Origin: Burkholderiales bacterium
GTDB lineage: Bacteria; Pseudomonadota; Gammaproteobacteria; Burkholderiales; Burkholderiaceae_B
Assembly: GCA_021299735.1 (NCBI GenBank)
Contig: JAJTEM010000021.1
Span: 1 to 62,434 of the forward strand
Direction of reading: 5' to 3'
DNA length: 62,434 nucleotides
Numbering within the stretch: position 1 is the stretch's first letter; each line of letters begins with the position of its first letter. This document shows, piece by piece, positions 44,895 to 53,950 of this stretch. Below the pieces are notes generated by a model. The model was not told the DNA's origin. It worked only from the letters and a program-made list of their open reading frames with translations, and ran no database searches. The position numbers were made by a program, and so were the translations under genes.

Positions 44895-46310
44895 TTAGTG
44901 GCCCGAATGGCCTTGAGGTTTTCTGACCTTCAACTCGATTGTTTCCTGAGGTCGATTGCTGGATTTCATGGCGGGTTTTCCTGCCTTGTCGGACGTAACT
45001 GGCTTGGGCATGTCCGGGCCTTCATATTCAAAGGCTACGGTTCTGGCCGGGTGCTTGTACCAACCTGGGTCCGAATAATCCCCAGGCTTTTGGTCTTTGC
45101 GCACTTTCAACATGCTGAACATGCCGCCCATTTCCACGGAGCCAAATGGACCATCGCCCGTCATCATGGGTATGGTGTTGTCAGGAATCGGCATCGTCAT
45201 CTCGGTCATGTCGGCCATGCCCCGTTCACCCATCACCATGTATTCGGGAACGAGTCCCCGGGCTTTTTTGGTAATACCGCGGTGATCCACTCCAATCATG
45301 GTGGGAAGATCGTGCCCCATGGCATTCATGGTGTGGTGGCTTTTGTGGCAATGAAAGGCCCAATCACCTTCCTCATTGGCCAGAAAATCAATTTGACGCA
45401 TTTGCCCCACGGCGATGTCAGTGGTCACTTCGGGCCAACGACTTCCCTTGGGTGTGGGGCCGCCATCGGTGCCACTTACCTCGAATTCATGGCCGTGCAG
45501 GTGAATGGGGTGGTTGGTCATGGTCAGGTTACCAATCCGTATGCGCACCTTGTCATTTTTTCGAACACACAAGGGCGAAATCCCCGGAAACACACGACTG
45601 TTCCAGGTCCACAAATTGAAATCGAGCATCGTCATGATCTTTGGTGTGTACGCACCAGGATCAATGTCATAGGCGTTCAACAGGAAACAGAAATCCCGGT
45701 CCACGTTGTCAATCAAGGGATGCTTGTTTTTGGGGTGAGTCACCCAAAAACCCATCATGCCCATGGCCATTTGCACCATCTCATCGGCATGCGGGTGGTA
45801 CATGAAGGTACCGGGGCGCTTGGCCTCGAACTCATAGACAAAGGTTTTGCCGGAAGGAATGGCCGGCTGGTTCAGGCCTGCAACACCGTCCATGCCATTG
45901 GGCAGGCGCTGGCCATGCCAGTGCACGCTGGTGTGCTCGGGTAGTTTGTTCGTCACAAAAATACGCACGCGATCACCTTCCACCACTTCAATGGTGGGGC
46001 CTGGGCTTTGTCCGTTGTAGCCCCAAAGGTGAGCGACCATACCTGGTGCCATCTCACGCACCACGGGTTCTGCTACCAGGTGGAATTCCTTCACGCCATT
46101 GTTCATGCGCCAAGGCAAGGTCCAACCATTCAAGGTGACCACTGGGTTATAGGGGCGCCCAGTGTTGGGGGTCAATGGGTCCATGGTGTCAGGCGAGGTT
46201 TGAATGACGGGCTCGGGCAGCGCGGCCATGGCCACTTTGCTGACACTGGCTGCCGCCACTGCGCCACCGGCCATGCCGGCAAACTTAAAAAAATCTCTTC
46301 TGGAATTCAT
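44895..46310 (-). CDS. copA: Multicopper oxidase, CopA family
   Basis: This 471-residue periplasmic oxidase has a Tat signal (SRRDFFKFAGMAGG). All four copper-binding blocks are visible: HWHG, YHPHADE, HPIHLHGHEFEV and FHCHKSHH. Such enzymes oxidise Cu(I) to less toxic Cu(II). A Met-rich segment at about 360-405 (MGERGMADMTEMTMPIPD) is a typical substrate-copper binding patch. It is shorter than the 600-residue CopA of Pseudomonas plasmids, closer to CueO-like oxidases. Confidence 0.92.
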   Translation of the reverse strand: MNSRRDFFKFAGMAGGAVAAASVSKVAMAALPEPVIQTSPDTMDPLTPNTGRPYNPVVTLNGWTLPWRMNNGVKEFHLVAEPVVREMAPGMVAHLWGYNGQSPGPTIEVVEGDRVRIFVTNKLPEHTSVHWHGQRLPNGMDGVAGLNQPAIPSGKTFVYEFEAKRPGTFMYHPHADEMVQMAMGMMGFWVTHPKNKHPLIDNVDRDFCFLLNAYDIDPGAYTPKIMTMLDFNLWTWNSRVFPGISPLCVRKNDKVRIRIGNLTMTNHPIHLHGHEFEVSGTDGGPTPKGSRWPEVTTDIAVGQMRQIDFLANEEGDWAFHCHKSHHTMNAMGHDLPTMIGVDHRGITKKARGLVPEYMVMGERGMADMTEMTMPIPDNTIPMMTGDGPFGSVEMGGMFSMLKVRKDQKPGDYSDPGWYKHPARTVAFEYEGPDMPKPVTSDKAGKPAMKSSNRPQETIELKVRKPQGHSGH

Positions 46311-46329
46311 TGCTCTTACTCCAAATCTT

Positions 46330-47745
46330 TTAATGACCAGCAGCGGCTTCAGCCGCTGGACTTTGGGTGCCCATGGAAAGCTTTACATCGCTTGGACTGC
46401 CCATCAATGCAGCATCCAAGGCCAGTTGAGCTCGCAGAAAGTTCGCTGATGCGTCAATGTATGACTCGATGGAACGCACCTGATTGCGACTGTCGGCAAG
46501 TAGCTCGAAAGTACCAATCAACATGCCGTTGTAACGCAGTGTGTTTTGCTCGGCCAAGGTATCGAGCATTGGAACCACCTCAGTTTGATAGTGCTTGGCA
46601 ATGTCATAAGCTGTGCGGTAATTGGTGTAACTTTCCCGCAGGTTTGAATCAACATTCCTCATGACCGCCTCAAGCGTGTTGGCCTTGGCCAGTAACTCGG
46701 CAGAAAACGCGTCACGCCGCAAGCCACCCCAATCGAACAGGGGCAATCGAATGTCCAGTTCATATCCCTTTGGGTTGGTTTTGGAGCCGGAGTCTCTGTC
46801 AAATACAGAATCGCGGCGAATCCCAGCCTCAATGTCTACAAAGGAGCTCACGGTTTCAGCACCAGACACTTTCAGCGCCGCGTCGTAAGCTTGCTTGGCC
46901 ATTTGAACATCCAGCCGCGAGGTGGCCTGTTTGGACACTTCTTCAGGCTTTTTCACAGTAGCGGGCAAGTCTGGCAAGCGATCTGGAAGTTTTAGCTCCT
47001 CAAATTGCTGTGCGTCCAGCCCAAGCACGCGAACCAGTTTTTCCCGGGTAGATGTAGCCTCCTGACGTGCCATGGCCAAGCCAAGCGCAGCATCGGAATA
47101 AAACATTTGCTGACGAATGCGTTGAATAATCGTGAAGTTACCCACTTCTTCCATGCGTTTGGCCAATTCAGCACTGGCTTGAGCATTCTCGAATACTTGC
47201 TCCGCATATTGCTGTTTTTGCAAAGCGACCACTGCATCGACCCAAGCTGAGCGCGCTTGAGCCACTTGCCCAATTACATCGCCAGCCAACTGCAGTTGAG
47301 CTCGCTCAATTCGAAAAGTTGCAGCCTGTTGACGCCAGGGAAGCGTGACCAGATCGAGCAAACCAAAACTGAACAATCGTCCAATTTCAAGTTCATCCCC
47401 AACTGTTATTCGTTCGAAATTGAAAATTGGATTGGGAATTCGACCCGATTGGGCAGCCAACGCAGACTCGCTATAGCCCCGAGCCAGCAAAGCCTGGAAT
47501 TCAGGACTGTTCACTAACATCAGTTCAACTGTCGAATTCAAGTTCAGTGGTTTTTTCAACAGCGCATCTGCCTGCCCTCGCAGCTGCTTGCGCTGCTCAT
47601 CATTCAGAGCAAGAACCACTTTCTTGTCGGTCATGGACGCTGTGGTTTCATTCAGCTTGGTCATGGATTGATCCATGTTGACAGTGGCGCAACCAGTCAA
47701 GCCTGCAATCGCCAAGGCCATTGCCGTGTATCTCAAGGTTTTCAT
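46330..47745 (-). CDS. TolC-family outer-membrane lipoprotein, copper operon
   Basis: This 471-residue protein has a lipoprotein signal (LAIAGLTGCATV) and outer-membrane efflux protein repeats. Proteins like this stand where CopB or CusC normally would in this type of operon. It may pair with an RND system or act in copper release. Start is ATG 47745, overlapping the upstream gene by 4 bases (ATGA). Confidence 0.82.
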   Translation of the reverse strand: MKTLRYTAMALAIAGLTGCATVNMDQSMTKLNETTASMTDKKVVLALNDEQRKQLRGQADALLKKPLNLNSTVELMLVNSPEFQALLARGYSESALAAQSGRIPNPIFNFERITVGDELEIGRLFSFGLLDLVTLPWRQQAATFRIERAQLQLAGDVIGQVAQARSAWVDAVVALQKQQYAEQVFENAQASAELAKRMEEVGNFTIIQRIRQQMFYSDAALGLAMARQEATSTREKLVRVLGLDAQQFEELKLPDRLPDLPATVKKPEEVSKQATSRLDVQMAKQAYDAALKVSGAETVSSFVDIEAGIRRDSVFDRDSGSKTNPKGYELDIRLPLFDWGGLRRDAFSAELLAKANTLEAVMRNVDSNLRESYTNYRTAYDIAKHYQTEVVPMLDTLAEQNTLRYNGMLIGTFELLADSRNQVRSIESYIDASANFLRAQLALDAALMGSPSDVKLSMGTQSPAAEAAAGH

Positions 47746-48071
47746 CAATGCCCCCCTTGGTGAGCTTCACCGGGGTTCATGGGCTTTTTCATCTTGCTCA
47801 TGTCATGCCCCATGCCGCTATCCTGCATGGGTTGCTGGTCTTCACCATCTTTCAGGTAAGGCTCACGGGCGTAATATTGCCAGCCACCAATTTTCTCGAC
47901 ATTCTGATTGGCCCCCACCCAATCACGGTCGCCTTCCTTGGGCTTCCATGTTGAGTAGTTCTCAAAGGCTGATTGATACTCAATCTGCAAACCCTCTGAC
48001 TGGGCATTTGCAAACCCTGTGCTTGCTGCGAGAACTGAACCCGCAAGCAGTAATTGAATAGCCGTGCGCAT
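47745..48071 (-). CDS. Periplasmic hypothetical protein with Met/His tail
   Basis: This 108-residue protein has a signal peptide (about 1-23) and an acidic, aromatic mature region (EYQSAFENYSTWKPKEGDRDW). The C-terminus is rich in Met, His and Gly (GMGHDMSKMKKPMNP ... HQGGH), typical of copper-binding tails. Small proteins of this type precede the TolC-like gene in copper operons, but I know no function. Confidence 0.65.
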   Translation of the reverse strand: MRTAIQLLLAGSVLAASTGFANAQSEGLQIEYQSAFENYSTWKPKEGDRDWVGANQNVEKIGGWQYYAREPYLKDGEDQQPMQDSGMGHDMSKMKKPMNPGEAHQGGH

Positions 48072-48123
48072 ACACGTACCTCCACCGATAAAATGAAATC
48101 AAGAAATGAAATTCAGAATTGGC

Positions 48124-48504
48124 TTAAGCCAGAATGGGCGGTCGGTAAGGCAGCGCCAGGTCGGCACTGGGCAGAATTGAAGAGAAAGAAACGGAGAAAA
48201 GGCGTTTGGACTCGATCAAACCAACTTCAACCACTGGCAGGTCTAGTTTTGCCTTGTAGATGGCATCGCAACTGCAACAGGGCCTTTCTTGGGACTCATG
48301 GTCGGCTGAAGCCGGGTGTAGTCCGTTTCCGGCTGAGGTGTGTTCAGCGCAATGATCCGGAATCGACGGGGATGGGCTGAACTCACTGGCAGATTGCTCA
48401 ACATCACCGGTATGACAACCCACCATGACCGCGAGCGCCGTACCCTGAAAAATGACAGAGGTGGCGATTACAAACATCAACAGTGATTTGATCACTTTGG
48501 TCAT
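48124..48504 (-). CDS. Small membrane/secreted Cys-His-rich protein
   Basis: This 126-residue protein starts at ATG 48504 with a hydrophobic leader (MTKVIKSLLMFVIATSVIF). The mature part has many ligands: CHTG, HCAEH, ADHES, PCCSC. It ends ALPYRPPILA, a tail seen in small proteins of heavy-metal efflux operons. It probably binds metal in the periplasm; the family is not named with confidence. Confidence 0.6.
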   Translation of the reverse strand: MTKVIKSLLMFVIATSVIFQGTALAVMVGCHTGDVEQSASEFSPSPSIPDHCAEHTSAGNGLHPASADHESQERPCCSCDAIYKAKLDLPVVEVGLIESKRLFSVSFSSILPSADLALPYRPPILA

Positions 48505-48568
48505 GGTTGCGCGGTCCGGTGATTGTTCCAAAGAATAACATCGCTTTCGCAGATGTCAAACCTTGCCT

Positions 48569-48898
48569 TTAGTTCGAATTAGCAAGACGACGCTCTTCTA
48601 GAGTTTGGCTTTGCAATTCACGCAGCACCTCCTGACGGGATTTTCCAGAGCGTGAGTTGCCCCAATCACCGTGTGTGGTCCCATCACCGCTGGCTTCAGA
48701 ACCAATGATGTTTGCGCTGTAGCCGCGAAATCCCTTGCTGGCGTGTGACGCAGATTTCGCTGGATCTTTGTATCCCAGATGGGGTTCATACACCGCATCG
48801 CCCTGACCGGGGTGGAAGGCAGCATCGGCAAGTGCCACTGCAGGTGCAGCAATCGCGAAGGTGGTAATCAAAACAGCGGCGATTTTAATATTTTTCAT
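48569..48898 (-). CDS. DUF4148-like secreted protein
   Basis: This 109-residue protein has a signal peptide MKNIKIAAVLITTFAIAAPA and ends in SRQEVLRELQSQTLEERR, a DUF4148-like motif. It is transcribed divergently from copR, just after the second copy of the shared palindrome. Its partner-like counterpart is the DUF4148-like gene at 42060. Function unknown. Confidence 0.7.
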   Translation of the reverse strand: MKNIKIAAVLITTFAIAAPAVALADAAFHPGQGDAVYEPHLGYKDPAKSASHASKGFRGYSANIIGSEASGDGTTHGDWGNSRSGKSRQEVLRELQSQTLEERRLANSN

Positions 48899-48992
48899 GA
48901 TGATCTCCTGATTGACTCGAATTGGAGGGTTGTTTTTCTAGACCCACGCCTTCAGTCTAGTCAGGGGCACCTGTCAGCTACCTTCCCGGTAC

Positions 48993-49034
48993 ATTACAAA
49001 TATGTAATCTTCACCAAATTCGGGGTGGTTATAC
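48993..49034 (+). promoter_or_regulatory. copR promoter with CopR-like palindrome, copy 2
   Basis: ATTACAAATATGTAAT (48993-49008) is nearly identical to the palindrome at 41936. A good -10 element, TTATAC (49029-49034), lies at the spacing where the box covers the -35 region, as expected for activation by an OmpR-type regulator. The same box can serve the divergent DUF4148-like gene. Confidence 0.65.
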
Positions 49035-49065
49035 TGGGCACCTGCATAACAACCAAGAAAAGTCG

Positions 49066-49761
49066 ATGAAACTGCTTTTGATCGAAGACGACCTGCGGCT
49101 GGCCGATTACCTAAAGAAAGGATTGACCGAAGAAGGTTTTGTGGTCGATTTGGCGCGCAATGGGATTGATGGTTTGCATTTGGCCACGCAGGGGCTATAC
49201 GAAGTGATTGTTCTTGATGGCATGTTGCCTGACATTGATGGTTTGGCCGTGTTGAGCGCCCTGCGCCAATCAAAAAGTATTCCGGTACTGATGCTTACAG
49301 CGCGCGCCATGGTTGAGGACAGGGTAAGCGGTCTGAAAGCCGGCGCAGATGATTACTTGGTAAAACCCTTTGCGTTTGCCGAGCTGGTGGCCAGGCTTCA
49401 CGCCTTGGGGCGTAGAACATCGACCGTAGCTACCGAGAGCCAGACAACCTTGTTGACATTGCTGGATCTGGAATTGGACGCAGTACGCCGCACCGCCAAG
49501 CGCGGAGGCAAGGATTTACGGTTAACTGCGAAAGAATTTTCTCTACTTTGGCTACTACTGCGAAGAAAGGGCGAAGTCATCAGCCGCACAGAAATCGCTG
49601 AGCTGATTTGGGATATGCATTTTGACAGCGAGACCAATGTGATTGATGTGGCGATTCGCAGGTTGAGGATTAAGCTGGACGATCCGTACGAAATCCCTTT
49701 GCTTCATACCGTTCGCGGCATGGGGTACGTTCTCGAAATCAGGACCCAGGGCAAGGAGTGA
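49066..49761 (+). CDS. copR: OmpR-type response regulator, copper-responsive (CopR/CusR)
   Basis: This 231-residue regulator has a receiver domain (phospho-acceptor Asp in VLDGMLPDIDG; Lys in DDYLVKPFAF) and a winged-helix output domain (about 130-228, ending VRGMGYVLEI). It sits between copper operons with a histidine kinase, so it most likely senses Cu through CopS and binds the palindromes at 41936 and 48993. Copper specificity is inferred from the neighbours. Confidence 0.9.
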   Translation: MKLLLIEDDLRLADYLKKGLTEEGFVVDLARNGIDGLHLATQGLYEVIVLDGMLPDIDGLAVLSALRQSKSIPVLMLTARAMVEDRVSGLKAGADDYLVKPFAFAELVARLHALGRRTSTVATESQTTLLTLLDLELDAVRRTAKRGGKDLRLTAKEFSLLWLLLRRKGEVISRTEIAELIWDMHFDSETNVIDVAIRRLRIKLDDPYEIPLLHTVRGMGYVLEIRTQGKE

Positions 49762-51143
49762 GCGTGAAATCAATTTCCAGAGCCACCATCGGTTTGACCA
49801 GCTCCGTCAGTGTACTGGGAGTGGTGTTACTCGCTGTACTCGTGTATTGCTGCATCCACTATTGGCAGGCCAGGCAACAGGAGGAAACTGCAAGCCGTGC
49901 GCTTCATGCAGTTGAACACCTTTTACTAAAACCTACTTCCGAATATTCACCCGAAGACGTGAAACATGGCCTGGAAGAAGTGTTGGGTGGGCAAGGTCGA
50001 ACCCAAGCCCGAGTTGTTGACAGCCAGGGCAATCGCATGTTCGGGCCAGAGGTGTTCTTCAACGGAGAGGGATCTATTCGGGAATTCTCTCAAGTGTTTG
50101 AAACAGAACTTCCCCAACTGCAAGCCAAACGGGTTGAACTGGCAGTAAGCACCGTAGATGACGAACGTTTTCTGAACTTCATTTCAGGAATATTTGCATC
50201 GTCCATCGTGTTGTGGATCCTGGTGTCGGTGTTGATCAGCATGCGACTGATTCGCCTGGTTTTGCGCCCCATCAATCGACTGACAGAACGCATTCACAAT
50301 TTGGGGCCACGCTCGCTTGATGTTGTGCTGGACGACCAGAAGGCCCCGCTTGAATTGCGACCCTTCATCGACGGATTCAACCGCTTACTGGGGCAACTGC
50401 GCGAGAACCGGGAGCAATTGAAACTGTTCAACAGCAATGTTGCACATGAATTGAATACACCACTGTCGAGCTTGACCATTAGCCATGAGCTGCTTCAACG
50501 CCGCAAACTGATCGAAGGTGAGGACCTTCAAAAAATTGTCGGTGATCACCTCGACGAACTCGACCGCATGGCACGAATTATTCGCAGCATGCTGTTCCTG
50601 GCCAATGCAAACCAGGGCAGAGAACTGCAACTTCAACCTGTGCCAAGTCTTCGTCAGCTGGTGGTATCAGTCGCGGAATACCTTGAACAGTTGGCCGAAG
50701 ACAGAGATCTTCGCATCACAGTTAAAAGCGATGCCACGGTGGAGGCTGAAACCGAATTGATTAAACGAGCAGTGAGCAATTTGCTGTCCAATGCAATTCG
50801 GTATGCGCAGGCCAACACAGAAATTACCGTGCAAATTACCCGAGAAGCAGAGAGGGTGTGGATCAAGGTTTCGAATGAAGGCCCGACAATTGACCCAGTC
50901 AAATTGAACCGTTTGTTCGAACCCTTTTTCCGTGCTGAAGAGGGGCGAAGTGACACTGGGAGCAATCACGGGCTAGGCCTGGCTATTGTGGCAGCCATTG
51001 CGAAACTACATGGTGGTGATGTGTTTGCAAGCAGCGAAGATCTGGTTACTGTGATTGGCTTTTCGATTCAAACGAAACGACAATCTACACCACCGGTGGG
51101 GCACCTTCACCCCATCAATCTGATACCACCCTCAGATGGTTGA
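49758..51143 (+). CDS. copS: Sensor histidine kinase CopS/CusS, 3' end altered by an IS
   Basis: This 461-residue inner-membrane kinase has two spans (about 12-36 and 138-160) with a periplasmic sensor loop between, a HAMP-like linker, the H-box AHELNTPLSS, and HATPase boxes SNLLSNAIRYA and NHGLGLAIVAAIAKLHGG. It overlaps copR by 4 bases (GTG start, GTGA). The end (after about residue 443) appears to run into the neighbouring ISL3 element, so the last roughly 15 residues are probably not native. The catalytic domain is complete, so the kinase is likely active. Confidence 0.87.
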   Translation: MSVKSISRATIGLTSSVSVLGVVLLAVLVYCCIHYWQARQQEETASRALHAVEHLLLKPTSEYSPEDVKHGLEEVLGGQGRTQARVVDSQGNRMFGPEVFFNGEGSIREFSQVFETELPQLQAKRVELAVSTVDDERFLNFISGIFASSIVLWILVSVLISMRLIRLVLRPINRLTERIHNLGPRSLDVVLDDQKAPLELRPFIDGFNRLLGQLRENREQLKLFNSNVAHELNTPLSSLTISHELLQRRKLIEGEDLQKIVGDHLDELDRMARIIRSMLFLANANQGRELQLQPVPSLRQLVVSVAEYLEQLAEDRDLRITVKSDATVEAETELIKRAVSNLLSNAIRYAQANTEITVQITREAERVWIKVSNEGPTIDPVKLNRLFEPFFRAEEGRSDTGSNHGLGLAIVAAIAKLHGGDVFASSEDLVTVIGFSIQTKRQSTPPVGHLHPINLIPPSDG

Positions 51144-52421
51144 TAGATCGACTCCGTAGTTGAGTTCCTCTGCGACGTCCGGCAGTCCGTAACCGATGGT
51201 TTTCTTGTAGAAAGGAGAGACCTTCGCAGTCGGTGCCTTCTTCTTGTGCTTCGTGGTGTAGAGCATTCGTGCCCGCATCACCTCGAAGGAGTAACCGCGC
51301 CCTTCACGGTTCTTGTCCTTGGCCAGTCGGTTGATGGACTCCGTGTAAGCGTTGGTGACGGGCATGTCCGTCTCGAAGTAGGTCATGGTCTCTTCGCGCC
51401 AGTTTCCCACTGCCCTGACCAGATCGCTCCAGACTTCCTTTTGGCCCTTCGGGATGGTGGCTATCCACTCGTCCAGGGCGGCTTCTGCCTGGAGCCGTGT
51501 GGTGGCGTCCCAGATGCCGTAGAAGCGCTCCTTGTGCTCGTAGGCGGCCAGCAGTTGCGGGAACGCGCCTGTCCAGGTCTCCATGATGAGGCGCTCCCGG
51601 TCTGAGACTTCGTGAGCGCGTTTCAGCAGGATTTTCCGGTCTCCCTTGAGAGTCCGGCTCTGGGACGGTTTCAGCTCCTTTCTGAGGCCCTTGCGCACTC
51701 TCTCTAGGGCATCGTTGGCCATGCGCACCACATGGAACTTATCGACCACGATACGGGCCTGGGGCAGCACAGCCTTGACCGCTGCCCGGTAGGGGTTCCA
51801 CATGTCCATGCTGACGATCTCGACCTTCTGCCGGTCTTTCAGCTTCATCAGGTAGTTGGTCACCACGTCCTGGCGGCGGGTGGCCAGCAGGTCGAGCAGG
51901 GTTCGCTCCTCAATGTTGGTCAGAATGCAGCGGTAGCGCTTGTTCAGGTATAGCTCGTCAATGCCCAGGATGCGGGGCGTCTCGAAGCGGTGCCAGCGCC
52001 CCAGGAACTCGGCGCGGGCGTTGAAGATGTCGCGCACCGTCTTCTCGTCCAGGCCGGTCTGTGCCGCCACAAAGGTGTAGGGGTGGTTGAAGGATTCCTT
52101 CTCCACGTACTCATGCAGCCGCAGTGTCATACGGAATCCGTCCACCATCTCCGGTAGCTGGGGCCTGAATGTTGTCTTGCAGGCCCGGCAGGTGTATCGG
52201 CGGCGGACCACCCAGAGAGTGACCCGCTTGCCGTGGATGGGCGGATCACGATAGGGAACGTCACGCTTGCCGAACCGTACGAACTCACCCTGCACGCCGC
52301 ATTCCTCGCAGGCGATGGGATCGGGCACGTCCACCTGGAAGTGCATTTCGTCGTCGGTTGATTTGCAGCCCAGTACTTGGTATTGCGGCAGGTGAAGGAT
52401 GTTGTCGGGAAGTTCGGTCAT
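51132..52421 (-). CDS. tnpA: ISL3-family transposase
   Basis: This 429-residue transposase has the ISL3 layout: an N-terminal zinc ribbon (CEECG near residue 35, then YTCRACKTTFRP near 77), an HTH region and a DDE domain with GIDELYLNKRYRC, VSMDMWNPYRAAV and FHVVRMANDAL. The frame is intact. Its stop lies inside the left terminal repeat. Divergent from nothing; it follows lspA on the same strand with 21 bases between, so passenger genes and transposase may share a transcript. Confidence 0.93.
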   Translation of the reverse strand: MTELPDNILHLPQYQVLGCKSTDDEMHFQVDVPDPIACEECGVQGEFVRFGKRDVPYRDPPIHGKRVTLWVVRRRYTCRACKTTFRPQLPEMVDGFRMTLRLHEYVEKESFNHPYTFVAAQTGLDEKTVRDIFNARAEFLGRWHRFETPRILGIDELYLNKRYRCILTNIEERTLLDLLATRRQDVVTNYLMKLKDRQKVEIVSMDMWNPYRAAVKAVLPQARIVVDKFHVVRMANDALERVRKGLRKELKPSQSRTLKGDRKILLKRAHEVSDRERLIMETWTGAFPQLLAAYEHKERFYGIWDATTRLQAEAALDEWIATIPKGQKEVWSDLVRAVGNWREETMTYFETDMPVTNAYTESINRLAKDKNREGRGYSFEVMRARMLYTTKHKKKAPTAKVSPFYKKTIGYGLPDVAEELNYGVDLSTI

Positions 52422-52442
52422 GGTGTTGTATAGGCGTAGGTG

Positions 52443-52955
52443 TCAGTCAGATCCATCCGGCTCGGCATTGGTGTTTGCTTTTTTACCCAACAAGCTGCTG
52501 GAAACGAAAAGCAAGGCACCGAGGACAATTGCAATATCAGCCAGGTTGAAGGCCGGCCAATGCCAGTCTCGCCAATAGAAATCAAAGGAATCCACAACAT
52601 AGCCGCGAAAGACCCGGTCAATCAGGTTGTCCATGGCGCCACCGAGGATAAGACTGTAAGCGATGGCTTCTCCTTTATGACGATTTTCAAGGATCAGCTT
52701 GATCAGAAAAATCGAGACCACTACCGCGATTCCGATAAAAAAGTAGCGCTGCCAGCCTCCACCATTCGCAAAAAGACTGAATGCGGCACCGGTGTTCCAT
52801 AGGTGCACCCAGTTAAAGAACGGGGTCACCGAAACATACTCGCCATAGGCCATTGATTGCTGCACCAGCCACTTTACAGCCTGATCAGACGCTGCCAGCA
52901 GGCCCGATATGGACAATAGGGCATACGGCGAGAGCTTTTTGCCAATAATGAGCAT
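52443..52955 (-). CDS. lspA: Lipoprotein signal peptidase II, element-borne copy
   Basis: This 170-residue aspartyl peptidase has four membrane spans. The catalytic Asp motifs appear as GGAMDNLIDR and FNLADIAI; the usual Gly before the Asn in the first motif is Asp here. Lipoprotein signal peptidase normally cleaves prolipoproteins; element-borne copies are a known peculiarity of ISPpu12-type elements. It begins 3 bases after the CDF stop, translationally linked. Whether it is active with the substitution is unknown. Confidence 0.92.
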   Translation of the reverse strand: MLIIGKKLSPYALLSISGLLAASDQAVKWLVQQSMAYGEYVSVTPFFNWVHLWNTGAAFSLFANGGGWQRYFFIGIAVVVSIFLIKLILENRHKGEAIAYSLILGGAMDNLIDRVFRGYVVDSFDFYWRDWHWPAFNLADIAIVLGALLFVSSSLLGKKANTNAEPDGSD

Positions 52956-52958
52956 TAT

Positions 52959-53855
52959 TTAACCCTTCAACGCCAAAATGCGTCTGGCACCGTTAAGTAC
53001 AATGCCCCCCGCGATGGTGCCGATAATCAGATCCGGATAATTGGAACCGGTCCACGCGACCAGGGCGCCGGCGGTGATGACCCCCAGGTTGATCACCACG
53101 TCGTTGGCCGAGAATATCCAGCTTGTCTTCATGTGCGCCCCGCCTTCCCGATGTTTGGATATGAGCAGCAGACAACTGGTATTGGCAATCAATGCGACGA
53201 ATGCGATAGCCATCATCACCAGCGATTCAGGCTCACTACCGAATACAAAGCGTCTCACCACCTCTACGAGCACGCCCACAGCCAAGATCAGTTGCAGTAC
53301 ACCAGCAAGATGCGCGGCGCGTACCTGCATTTTCACGCTATGTCCAACCGCATAAAGGGCAAGCCCGTACACCGCCGCATCGGCAAAATTGTCCAGGGAT
53401 TCTCCAATCAGGCCGGTGGACTGGGCGATCAGACCGGCAGTCATTTCCACCACGAACAGAAGTGCATTGATGCCGAGCAACCAGCGCAGGGTCCCGGATT
53501 CTTGCTTAGCAGAAGCTGCCGAAAACTCGGCGGCCTTGATGGTCTCCGGATTTGCAGCGACGGTTTCCTGAAGCGAGGCGCCTAGCCCCAAGGTCTTCAG
53601 TTTCGAGGTGACGGGCTCGACCTCGCCGTCATGCACGACCTTCAGCCGGCGGTTCGACAAGTCGAAGGACAGCGCCCGAATCTCCTCAAAGCCGTTCAGG
53701 GCTAGGCGAATCATTCGTTCTTCTGATGGACAGTCCATCTTCGGCACGGCATAAACACTGACCCATCTCCCTGGCGCCTCGGAGGAGGCCTGTATATCGG
53801 TATCCGCTGCGGACGTTGCATCACCGCCACAGGCGCCACCATAGGATTTGCTCAT
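52959..53855 (-). CDS. CDF cation efflux protein with N-terminal metal-binding region
   Basis: This 298-residue protein begins MSKSYGGACGG at ATG 53855 with GGAG upstream; a TTG seven codons earlier is less likely. Residues about 30-85 resemble a heavy-metal-associated fold (PKMDCPSEE), like that of CadA ATPases. The rest is a CDF membrane domain (six spans expected), with LDNFADAAVYG and SANDVVINLGV carrying the Asp ligands. It should export Zn/Cd/Pb-class cations. It is divergent from a MerR regulator over a 19-bp-spacer promoter. Confidence 0.88.
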   Translation of the reverse strand: MSKSYGGACGGDATSAADTDIQASSEAPGRWVSVYAVPKMDCPSEERMIRLALNGFEEIRALSFDLSNRRLKVVHDGEVEPVTSKLKTLGLGASLQETVAANPETIKAAEFSAASAKQESGTLRWLLGINALLFVVEMTAGLIAQSTGLIGESLDNFADAAVYGLALYAVGHSVKMQVRAAHLAGVLQLILAVGVLVEVVRRFVFGSEPESLVMMAIAFVALIANTSCLLLISKHREGGAHMKTSWIFSANDVVINLGVITAGALVAWTGSNYPDLIIGTIAGGIVLNGARRILALKG

Positions 53856-53888
53856 GATACGACTCCACTTGAACAATGTTGTGGTACC

Positions 53889-53919
53889 ATTTAAAACTAT
53901 AAAGCTACTATAAGGTCAA
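53889..53919 (-). promoter_or_regulatory. MerR-type promoter of the CDF-lspA genes
   Basis: On the minus strand TTGACC (53919-53914) and TTAAAT (53894-53889) are separated by exactly 19 bases, the over-long spacer characteristic of MerR-controlled promoters. The spacer contains the repeated CTTATAG/CTTTATAG sequence that should be the regulator's site. Confidence 0.75.
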
Positions 53920-53950
53920 TAGAGTAAAGAATCCGTTGGGGAGGAGGCTG

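Noticed and set aside
44883..45944. A 353-residue plus-strand frame opposite copA
   Set aside because: It is antisense to the multicopper oxidase; its His-rich character comes from the complementary codons.
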